This document shows, piece by piece, positions 34,876 through 41,715 of a DNA stretch of 64,000 nt. Position 1 is the stretch's first letter. Every line of letters begins with the position of its first letter. The stretch comes from Nannocystis punicea (GTDB taxonomy: Bacteria > Myxococcota_A > Polyangia > Nannocystales > Nannocystaceae). A model generated the notes under the pieces. It worked only from the letters and a program-made list of their open reading frames with translations, was not told the DNA's origin and searched no databases. Location of the stretch: the NCBI RefSeq assembly GCF_026965555.1, contig NZ_CP114040.1, forward strand, positions 9,274,001 through 9,338,000. The letters run 5' to 3'. Both the position numbers and the translations under genes were made by a program.

Positions 34876-35296
34876 CACCGGCACCCGCGCGCTTGTCGGT
34901 GTGGAAGCCGCGTGTCGGCGGACTACCGCGGTCGGATGAGCGAGCTGAGGAGCGCGTCGCGCCGGCGCCACCCGCGCAGCCAGGCGCCGCTCACGGCCAC
35001 GGTCGCGGCCGGCCGCGCGAAGTGGCACAGGGGTAGACGCGCGTGTTGTCCCCTCGCGCTCATCTTCGCCCGAGGCACGCCGGACAGAATCCGCCGAGCT
35101 CGACAAAACGAGGGCGACAGATTGCATGGTGAACCAGATTTGTCATGTTGGCCGAGAGATCCCCGCCACACGAATATCAACCGCCGCGGAGCCGCGAACC
35201 GAGTCGGCTGCGGCCGCTGAGGCGTTCCGCTCGCTTGAGATGGGTTCGCCACAGTCGCGGGCTGAAGTCCATTTGAGACTATCGGAGGGCGCAACA
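34876..35296. other. Intergenic region between geosmin synthase and aldo/keto reductase
   Basis: No gene is supported. GC content falls from about 35090 onward (for example AAACGAGGGCGACAGATTGCATGG), matching the less GC-rich reductase gene that follows. GGAGGG at 35284-35289 is the ribosome-binding site for the ATG at 35297. Confidence 0.35.
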
Positions 35297-36238
35297 ATGG
35301 TAGAACCCGACAACCTTCGATATACGAAGCTATCGCTCAACACCGGATCCGGTGCGATCCCCGCGCTCGGCTTCGGCACACTGATTCCGGACCCCATAGC
35401 AACCAGAAACGCGACCAAGGCGGCGCTGGAAGCAGGATTTCGTCTGCTCGACACTGCGGAACGTTACCGGACCGAAAAAGAGGTCGGCGAAGCGATGCAG
35501 GAGGTGTTCAAGGCGGGGAAGATCGAGCGGCAGGACGTGTTTCTCGTCACGAAACTCTGGAACAACAATCATCGTCCTGAACGCGCCAAACTCGCCTTCG
35601 AGGCCAGTCTCAAGAGGCTCGGGCTCGACTACGTCGATCTCTATCTCATCCACACCCCCTTTGCGTTCCAACCTGGAGACGACCAAGACCCGAGGGATGC
35701 GAACGACCAGGTAATCTACGACAAAGGGGTGACGTTGCTGGATACGTGGAGAGCGTTGGAGGGCCTCGTGGACGAGGGCAAGTGCAAGGCCATCGGAGTC
35801 TCCGACTTCAGCCTGGAACAGGTGAAAGAGATCTTTGAAGCCTCGAGGATCAAGCCCGCGGTCGTTCACGTCGAATCCCATCCGTATCTCCCGCAATGGG
35901 AGCTGTTGGACTATTGCCGAAAGAATGGCATCGTGCTGCAAGCTTTCGCGCCGCTGGGACATGGCCTCCCGCCCAAGCTGCTGGAAGATCCGGTGATCAC
36001 CGCCATCGCCAAGCGAGTCAACAAGACCCCCGCGCAGGTCTTGCTCGCCTGGGCTATCCAGCGCGGCACGGCCCTCCTGACCACCTCGAAGACCCCCAGC
36101 AGGATCAAGGAGAACTTTGAACTCTCCACCCTCCCTGAAGACGCCATGAGGGACATCAGCGAAGGAATCAAGTCGCGGGTCAGGTTCAACCTCGTGGCGG
36201 AGACCGGCGTTCCCGGCTTCATTCCGAGAGGAAAGTGA
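35297..36238 (+). CDS. Aldo/keto reductase
   Basis: A 313-residue NADPH-dependent oxidoreductase of the aldo/keto reductase superfamily. The full catalytic tetrad is visible: D52 and Y57 (LDTAERYRTE), K86 (VTKLWNNN) and H119 (LIHTPF). The barrel's start (IPALGFGT) and the NADPH-binding TSKTPSRIKENF near the C-terminus are also intact. The length fits the family. The ATG has an excellent GGAGGG site eight bases upstream; the frame's earlier ATG has none. Codon use is visibly less GC-rich than neighbouring genes (many A/T third positions), so recent acquisition is plausible. It is followed by a decayed FG-GAP gene. The substrate, a carbonyl compound, is unknown. Confidence 0.93.
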   Translation: MVEPDNLRYTKLSLNTGSGAIPALGFGTLIPDPIATRNATKAALEAGFRLLDTAERYRTEKEVGEAMQEVFKAGKIERQDVFLVTKLWNNNHRPERAKLAFEASLKRLGLDYVDLYLIHTPFAFQPGDDQDPRDANDQVIYDKGVTLLDTWRALEGLVDEGKCKAIGVSDFSLEQVKEIFEASRIKPAVVHVESHPYLPQWELLDYCRKNGIVLQAFAPLGHGLPPKLLEDPVITAIAKRVNKTPAQVLLAWAIQRGTALLTTSKTPSRIKENFELSTLPEDAMRDISEGIKSRVRFNLVAETGVPGFIPRGK

Positions 36239-36243
36239 GGTCG

Positions 36244-36600
36244 AGACGGTCGCCAGGTCCGGATGTCCCGGACGAACACGTAGATCGCGCCCAATTCGAC
36301 GGCACTATTGTTGGCGGCGTCTTCGTCGACACCGACCGATGAACGCTCCTTGAGCGCAGCGCTGACCGCCCGAACCTTGCCTTTGCGCGATGACGCGATG
36401 CGATACGTCCATGCTTCGTTCTTTCGCTCGAAGACGTGCGCAGCGCCGGCATCAGGGGCGAACAGGTTGGCTTCGTTGCTGCCGGCTCGGCGAGGATGAT
36501 GGTAATCATCTCGTCTTGCCCGCACGCCGTGCGGATCGCCTCCGCTCGCCCGGGTTGGAGGTCGAGCGCGTGGAGCGCTTAGGTATCCACCGGTCGTCGC
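36244..36600 (-). pseudogene. Decayed FG-GAP (integrin-like beta-propeller) repeat protein fragment
   Basis: On the minus strand a continuous stretch reads NEANLFAPDAGAAHVFERKN and, further on, DEDAANNSAVELGAIYVFVR. This is the characteristic repeat of secreted FG-GAP proteins (GNxNSAxxxGAxYVFxR), each followed by an aromatic W. Upstream pieces (GYLSAP, then HALDLQPG and IRTACGQDEM in another frame) continue the pattern across at least one frameshift. There is no start codon or signal peptide, and the frame runs on into the reductase gene. Two partial blades remain of what would normally be seven. The rest of 36600-36714 is the promoter region of the next gene. Confidence 0.6.
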
Positions 36601-36646
36601 TTCTCCTGCGCCTTGACCACCGCGGATTCGCGGCGCTGGGTTCGAC

Positions 36647-36675
36647 TTGACCGGCTCCTCGCAGTGGTCTAGCGT
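36647..36675 (+). promoter_or_regulatory. Candidate sigma-70-type promoter for the spike-like gene
   Basis: TTGACC (36647-36652), a 17-base spacer and TAGCGT (36670-36675) lie 39 bases upstream of the ATG at 36715. An AGGAG ribosome-binding site lies just before the gene. The spacing is ideal, and the -10 is weak but of a form seen in GC-rich genomes. Confidence 0.42.
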
Positions 36676-36714
36676 GTCGCATGTGGGATCATCGAGCCAC
36701 CAGGAGCGCCGACC

Positions 36715-37335
36715 ATGAGCGTGGTGGATCCAACTCGACGTGACCCCCAGGCGTCCACAAGTAGCGACGAGCGCTCGGAAGAGCCCACCCTCGCCCAGCT
36801 CCTCGACGCCCCCGTGGGTCGCCACGAGCCGGTTCGGCCCGCTGGCGGCTGCATGGTTGCGGAGTGTACCGACGAGCGCCATCCGACCCTCCAGGGGCGT
36901 GTGCGTGTCCGCTTCGTCGACCCGGCGGGCCGTGAGCACGAGTCGTGGGTGCCGACATGTCACGGGCTCGCGGTGCGGATCGGCGATCGTGTGCTCATGG
37001 TCCAACCGGCCAACAGCGACGAATGGATCGTCACCGGCGTCATCGACGGCTTCGCCGCCCGGCCGCGGGTCGAACCTCGGCCGGTCGCGGCGCTCGAGCT
37101 CCGACCCGACGAGGCGCTGCACGTCGTTTCGAGCGCGGGCGAGCCGCTGATCGAGATCTCACAGCAAGCTGGCGGCCCCACCGTCCGCCTCCTGCGCCCC
37201 GACGTCCGCGTCGAGCTCGCGGGCAAGCTAGCGATCAGCGCCGAGGCCATCGAGCTCGAGGCTGTGCGCGGCCAGGTGAAGATCAAGGCCAGCGACGACG
37301 TGGTGGTCCAGGGCGAGGTCGTGCGGCTCAACTGA
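36715..37335 (+). CDS. T6SS-associated spike-like protein (DUF6484/DUF3540 type)
   Basis: A 206-residue protein. Residues about 45-105 form an OB-fold-like segment resembling the VgrG/gp5 core (GRVRVRFVDPAGREHESWVPTCHGLAVRIGDRVLMV). The C-terminus is a run of short beta repeats (VRVELAGKLAISAEAIELEAVRGQVKIKASDDVVVQGEVVRL), as in gp5-like needle tips. Similar small proteins accompany VgrG and DUF2169 genes in proteobacterial and myxobacterial type VI loci. It is convergent with the five-gene T6SS tip operon (10-base gap between stops). It probably takes part in assembling or capping the spike. The DUF label is from memory of pattern, not from a search. Confidence 0.72.
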   Translation: MSVVDPTRRDPQASTSSDERSEEPTLAQLLDAPVGRHEPVRPAGGCMVAECTDERHPTLQGRVRVRFVDPAGREHESWVPTCHGLAVRIGDRVLMVQPANSDEWIVTGVIDGFAARPRVEPRPVAALELRPDEALHVVSSAGEPLIEISQQAGGPTVRLLRPDVRVELAGKLAISAEAIELEAVRGQVKIKASDDVVVQGEVVRLN

Positions 37336-37345
37336 GCCCGTCGGA

Positions 37346-38092
37346 TCAATCTGTCCGTGGGGACAGCAGGCCGCGCTCGGCGAGCATGTACTCGATGGCG
37401 ACCAGGATCGGGCCCTTGACCTCGATGTCGCAGCCATTGTAGGCCGGGCCGGCGCGCCAGCCCTTCGGATCCCAATGGTGGCGGAAGCCGGTCTTTTGCC
37501 GGCAGCCGATGATCATCCCCGCCCGCCCTGCGCCGAGGCGAAGGTAGGTGCCGACAAGCTCCTCTTTGCCGTCATCGACGTGCATCTCGTCAGTGTACGT
37601 TGAGAGTGCGGCGTTGCCCCGGGTCTCGGTCATGCGCCCGATCTCGATCGAAGCTGGCAGACGCACCACCCGCTCGCGCAGCCCGAGGGTCCGCCGCAGC
37701 CGCAGCGCGTCGCCGGTGACCGAGATCCGGGCCTTGAATCGGCCTGACGCGGCCATCAGGAGCATCACCAGCGGTATGAATATTACCGGGAGGAACGGTA
37801 GGACCATCGTTCGCGCTTCATCGGACTTCAGGTCGCTCGACGCTAGCACGATCCCGAGGATGATTATGGTGGCCACGAGCGCGCCGATCGACGCACCCAT
37901 CATCCTCCGGTCGATGCCGACCCACGCGAGCGCCGGCGCCTGCGATTTGTGAGCCGTGGCCAGGTGTTTGTCGAGGTTTTTGGCCCGCAGGCTCACCGCG
38001 CATACCGGACACGGCAGCTTGGCTTGCGGATGCGCGGCCGCCAGCATGCGCGCCGTGGTCAGGCCGGAGGTCGACGGGGTGGGCGAGGTCAT
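37346..38092 (-). CDS. Membrane protein with C2H2-like zinc finger, last gene of the T6SS tip operon
   Basis: A 248-residue protein. Near residue 28 is a zinc-finger-like CPVCAVSLRAKNLDKHLATAH (C-x2-C-x12-H-x4-H). Two adjacent membrane helices follow (GASIGALVATIIILGIVLAS and VLPFLPVIFIPLVMLLMAA), then about 130 residues with a PH-like beta pattern (LRLRRTLGLRERVVRLPASIEI). It starts four bases after the DUF2169 stop, so it belongs to that operon. In such loci the distal gene is often an effector or an immunity/adaptor protein; its membrane position would fit immunity or a membrane-active toxin, but this is speculation. The longer upstream frame overlaps the preceding gene. Confidence 0.72.
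   Translation of the reverse strand: MTSPTPSTSGLTTARMLAAAHPQAKLPCPVCAVSLRAKNLDKHLATAHKSQAPALAWVGIDRRMMGASIGALVATIIILGIVLASSDLKSDEARTMVLPFLPVIFIPLVMLLMAASGRFKARISVTGDALRLRRTLGLRERVVRLPASIEIGRMTETRGNAALSTYTDEMHVDDGKEELVGTYLRLGAGRAGMIIGCRQKTGFRHHWDPKGWRAGPAYNGCDIEVKGPILVAIEYMLAERGLLSPRTD
37352..37365. repeat. Dispersed palindrome TGTCC-N4-GGACA (copy 1)
   Basis: TGTCCGTGGGGACA overlaps the last codons of the membrane protein gene, between two convergent stops. Other copies are at 46074, 49191, 49212 and 63460. It could be a dispersed element, a protein-binding site or part of a bidirectional terminator. Confidence 0.5.
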
Positions 38093-38096
38093 GGGT

Positions 38097-39293
38097 TCAC
38101 TTGGGACCGGCTCTACGCAGGTCTCGCAGGGTTGCCGGACAGTCATAGACAACCTTGGCCTCGCCGTCGATGTGAAGTTCGACCGGGATCTTGGCGTGGA
38201 TCCCGGGCACGAACACCCGCGGCAGCTCGGCGTGGCGGGCCACGTAGGTCAACGACACGCGGAGCTTGTCCGGCTCGATCAAGACATTGTTCAACTGCGG
38301 CCAGCCGACGTAGAACGAGCCTTCGATCTTCCAGCCGAGCTTCGGCGGCGCCGGCAGCTCAAACTGGATCCGCGGGTGCTCCGGGTGCATGCCCTCGACC
38401 GCGATCGGCGTGCGGGCGGCGATCGACGGGAACACCAGCCCCATCGCGCCCTCTTGTAGGGCCTGCGGGGCGGTGTTTACGCCGCCGCTCAGCGCGTGGT
38501 AGTCGACCGGAAGTAGCCCGTGCTCGACCTCGGCCAGCGGCGCCCCGGGCGGCGGATGGTACCACGCCTCGGCGCCGAGCCAGCACAGGCGATGAAACAT
38601 GTAGGCGCTCGTGAAGTCAAAGCAAGCTGGTAACGGCTGGCGGTACCACAGCCGCGGGTCGCCCGTGACCAGCGTCTCGGGCTTCAAGAGCTGCCGCGGG
38701 TCCTCCAGATTGGGCAGCACGATCCCCTCGCAAGGTTCGTCGACGACCACATAGCCGCGTCCGAAGGGGTTTCGAGGGTACATCCCCGGGTGATCAAATT
38801 GCAGCCGCCCGTGGTCCGCGATCGTCTTCGGCGGCTCGACGGGGGTTCGAGGATCCCAGCCCCCGTATGCATGCGTCCAGGCGATGGGCATCGTGACGAA
38901 CGGGGTCGGCGCGCCGAAGCGAAGCGCGCCGCGCCCGGTCCACGCGACGCTCCGGTCCCCAAACACCTGGATTGCCCGGGCTCGCTCGCCGACGACCACG
39001 CGGACGCGATGCGAGGTCACCGGCCGGCCGCGCGGCGCGTACGCCTGGCCACGGACGGCGACATCGGTCTCGAGCTTGTTGGGCCAAAAGTCGCTCCCGG
39101 GCGCCCATCGGGGCGTCACGTCGGGCTCGCGGACGTCATGAAAGAGCGGCTCGACGGCGCCGCGACGGCAGCGGCCGTCGACGATGTCGTACGTGAACTT
39201 CACCAACCCATAGACGAACTCGGGCATGGTGGCGGGCGGGAAGAAGTCGACGACCGCGTCGTACCCGTCATGGATCGGCTTGCGCGGGCTCAT
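38097..39293 (-). CDS. DUF2169-domain T6SS adaptor protein (copy 2)
   Basis: A 398-residue protein of the DUF2169 family, which is associated with type VI secretion clusters and is thought to act in loading effectors or the PAAR-like tip onto VgrG. Recognisable features are the N-terminal FVYGLVKFTYDIVDG, the central PIAWTHAYGGWDPRTPVEPP, NPFGRGYV, and LPNLEDPRQLL. The pattern W-x-H-A-Y-G-G is shared with the second DUF2169 gene of the operon (WERAYGGSVE there). The start codon overlaps the stop of the upstream PAAR-like gene by four bases (ATGA), so expression is coupled. Two different DUF2169 proteins may serve two cargoes. Confidence 0.88.
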   Translation of the reverse strand: MSPRKPIHDGYDAVVDFFPPATMPEFVYGLVKFTYDIVDGRCRRGAVEPLFHDVREPDVTPRWAPGSDFWPNKLETDVAVRGQAYAPRGRPVTSHRVRVVVGERARAIQVFGDRSVAWTGRGALRFGAPTPFVTMPIAWTHAYGGWDPRTPVEPPKTIADHGRLQFDHPGMYPRNPFGRGYVVVDEPCEGIVLPNLEDPRQLLKPETLVTGDPRLWYRQPLPACFDFTSAYMFHRLCWLGAEAWYHPPPGAPLAEVEHGLLPVDYHALSGGVNTAPQALQEGAMGLVFPSIAARTPIAVEGMHPEHPRIQFELPAPPKLGWKIEGSFYVGWPQLNNVLIEPDKLRVSLTYVARHAELPRVFVPGIHAKIPVELHIDGEAKVVYDCPATLRDLRRAGPK

Positions 39294-40423
39294 AATGAAT
39301 TGGGCAGCGGCGAGGAGGCCCGGCTGTTGGAGATCGTGGTCTTGCCGTCGGGGCCGGTTGTCGTGGTTTGATTGTGGAACCCGTTAAAGGGATCGGAGAT
39401 GTCGGTATTGGTCTTCGTGGTTCCCTTCCCCCATTGATGCGAGATGCTGTCCTGGCCGAGGCCGAGTGGGTGATTGTTGGCGACCCCGGCGCCGCTGGTG
39501 TCGAGTTCTCCGCTGGCCGTGCCCGCCTGACCCGACACCCCGGCCTTCCCGCCCCAGCCCGAGCTGTTCGTGTGACTGACGCTGACCGACGGTGTCACCG
39601 AGAGGAAGGGTCCGCCGATCTGCAGGCCGACGCTGGCCGAGCCCTCACCCGTGAGCCCGATCTGCACCGCCCCGACCAGGACCCCCACCCCTTGCTTCAC
39701 AGCCCACTGCTGCCAAGCTTTCTGGGTCCCAGGGAGCAACTGGCCGATGAATTCGGACTTCAGCAACTGCGCCACCGTGGCGCCGCCGCGGCTCTGGGCG
39801 ATGGTCTTCCCCGCACCGCGGCCGAAGCCCTGGGTGCCGCCATTCCAGCGGAACAAAAGAGCGTCGAGGAGCATCCCGGCCGCGACCGCGAAGACCCCCG
39901 CCAGCCAGTCGAGCAGGCTTATGTGGACGGTGACCGTGTTGAGGTGGCTGGTCGGCGCGTCGGCCAGCGGCATGCTGATCGGATTGGCGCAGTAGGTCAT
40001 CGGCGTCGGCGGCCACGCGATCGCGGTCATGCCCGCGACCGGCTTGCCGTTCATCTTCACCGTGCTGGCGCTGAAGTTGGCCTTCCGCGACGAGAACGGG
40101 ATATGCACAAGGGTCAGCATGTTGTTGGGCGCCGGGGCGATCTGGAGATGCGGGATGAACTTGCCGCAGTCGTGCCCAGCGAGGCAGATCGCCATGCCCT
40201 GGTGGAACACGCTGGTGGTGAACTGGCTCCCGCCGAGGGCGTAGCCAGGCGGCCACCAAGCGTTGACCGGTGATTCGAGGGCGCAGGCCGCCAGCGACAG
40301 CGGCAAGCCCGGCAGCGGCGGCGGAATCGGCGGAAAAGGCGGCAGCGGGATGAAGTTGTGGGTCGCTGTCAGCGGTACGACCAGGTTGAGACAGATGTCT
40401 CGCTGAATCGTTACTTTGGTCAC
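39290..40423 (-). CDS. PAAR-like T6SS tip protein, possible effector
   Basis: A 377-residue protein. The first 160 residues resemble PAAR-like tip domains: an N-terminal beta strand (VTKVTIQRDICLNLVVP), a proline cluster, HQGMAICLAGHDCGKFIPH with a His/Cys set, and STVKMNGKPVAGM followed by YCANPI. A hydrophobic stretch (LLDWLAGVFAVAAGMLLDALL, about residue 175-195) lies in the middle. The C-terminus is Gly/Ser/Thr/Asn-rich and poorly ordered. The GTG start overlaps the upstream DUF2169 stop (GTGA) and its own stop overlaps the next start (ATGA). The middle/C-terminal region could be the toxic part. No catalytic motif was recognised. Confidence 0.72.
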   Translation of the reverse strand: MTKVTIQRDICLNLVVPLTATHNFIPLPPFPPIPPPLPGLPLSLAACALESPVNAWWPPGYALGGSQFTTSVFHQGMAICLAGHDCGKFIPHLQIAPAPNNMLTLVHIPFSSRKANFSASTVKMNGKPVAGMTAIAWPPTPMTYCANPISMPLADAPTSHLNTVTVHISLLDWLAGVFAVAAGMLLDALLFRWNGGTQGFGRGAGKTIAQSRGGATVAQLLKSEFIGQLLPGTQKAWQQWAVKQGVGVLVGAVQIGLTGEGSASVGLQIGGPFLSVTPSVSVSHTNSSGWGGKAGVSGQAGTASGELDTSGAGVANNHPLGLGQDSISHQWGKGTTKTNTDISDPFNGFHNQTTTTGPDGKTTISNSRASSPLPNSL

Positions 40424-41475
40424 TCGATCCACCCCTTCTCTAGCCGCAGCCGGAACGAGCGCCGCGTTGTGGGCGTCACGTCCGGCATCGTGAAAAAATA
40501 ACGATACACGAGATAAAAGCGCGACTGCTCCGGCAGCAGCATCAGCAAGTGCGGCTCGAGCTCGCGGGTGCCGGTACGAGGCCCGAACTCGTAGTCGGCC
40601 AGGACCCGCAGGCGCGGCAAGCGGAAGCTCCACGGGGCCCCTGGGGTCATGCCGCGCAGGAGCACCGGCGCGTCGGCGCTCGGGATCGGCAAGATCCAGT
40701 CCGGGTGGGCCCGGTGATAGACCTGCGCGAGCATCTCCTGCTGGCTCAGCCCCTCACCGCGGGCCTTGAAATGATCGTGCGCGCGCTGCAAATGGACGCC
40801 GATGTCCATCGGCACGGTGGCCCAGCAGTACGGGCGCGGGTCGTCGTTCCAGTCCACGATCAGGTGCTGCGGGTGCTCGATGTTGGGCAGCGCTCGCCGG
40901 TAGTCCGGGGCCAGGCAGGGGAAGCCGGCCGGGGCCTTGAACGCGGCGCCGACGTCCTTGGCTAGCCGCGCGGCGTCGAGGCCGCGCCCGAATCGATTCA
41001 TCGAGTGCTCGAGCTCGATAATGCTGTGCTCGTCGATTCTGCACTCGACCGAGCCGCCGTAGGCGCGCTCCCATGTCAAGGGGATCGCATCGAAGCGGGC
41101 TGCCTCGGAGATCCGGGCGCCTCTGCCGGAGCCGATCCAGTGGCGGTCGCCAGTGACATTGACGCTGCGGCGGTGGTCCCCGACAGCGAGCTCAACCTGC
41201 TGCCACGAGCGCCCGTTGCCGTACGCCGCTCCGAGCACGATCACCTCGAGCGCTCGGTCCCGGCGGGGCACGGCGTCCGACGGGAACGCACCAAATTCGG
41301 TCGGCTCATCGGCGTCGAAGAGCGGCACCGGATCCTGCGTATCGAGCCGCGTGCACTGGTCCTCGCCGACCATGAAGGTCGCCTTGGCAGTCAACATTCC
41401 GTAGCGGTGCGGCGTCCCCTCAAGGGTGGAGACTCTGATCTGCGCGACGACCGGTGTGCGATTGATGAGCTCCAT
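40420..41475 (-). CDS. DUF2169-domain T6SS adaptor protein (copy 1)
   Basis: A 351-residue DUF2169 protein. The N-terminus MELINRTPVVAQIRV is typical, followed by ATFMVGEDQ, LTWERAYGGS, NRFGRGLD and LPNIEHPQHLI. The C-terminal third (LRGMTPGAPWSFRLPRLRVLADYEFG and LLMLLPEQSRFYLVYRYFF) aligns with the other DUF2169 protein. The ATG at 41475 gives the usual family N-terminus; the frame's 74-residue extension is arginine-rich and is rejected. It follows vgrG after a 240-base gap and overlaps the PAAR-like gene by four bases. Its place directly after vgrG suggests loading of the PAAR-like protein onto this VgrG. Confidence 0.87.
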   Translation of the reverse strand: MELINRTPVVAQIRVSTLEGTPHRYGMLTAKATFMVGEDQCTRLDTQDPVPLFDADEPTEFGAFPSDAVPRRDRALEVIVLGAAYGNGRSWQQVELAVGDHRRSVNVTGDRHWIGSGRGARISEAARFDAIPLTWERAYGGSVECRIDEHSIIELEHSMNRFGRGLDAARLAKDVGAAFKAPAGFPCLAPDYRRALPNIEHPQHLIVDWNDDPRPYCWATVPMDIGVHLQRAHDHFKARGEGLSQQEMLAQVYHRAHPDWILPIPSADAPVLLRGMTPGAPWSFRLPRLRVLADYEFGPRTGTRELEPHLLMLLPEQSRFYLVYRYFFTMPDVTPTTRRSFRLRLEKGWIE

Positions 41476-41715
41476 ATGCCTCGCTGACCGCGCCGCTACC
41501 GAATCCGCGTCGCACCCGATAGCACCTGCCTCCGGGCTCCGAATGCTAGCGCCGACGCGCGCCGCTCGCAACGCCCGCGGCCGCCGCCTGCACGTGTCGG
41601 ATCGTCGTTTTCGCGCGCTCGCACAGCATCGACATGGTCTCAGTTCCCCGTTCTGGTGAGGTGGGCGAATTTGACTGGTAAACAGCCGCCCCTCCACGAG
41701 TGCGCTCGACCGGCC

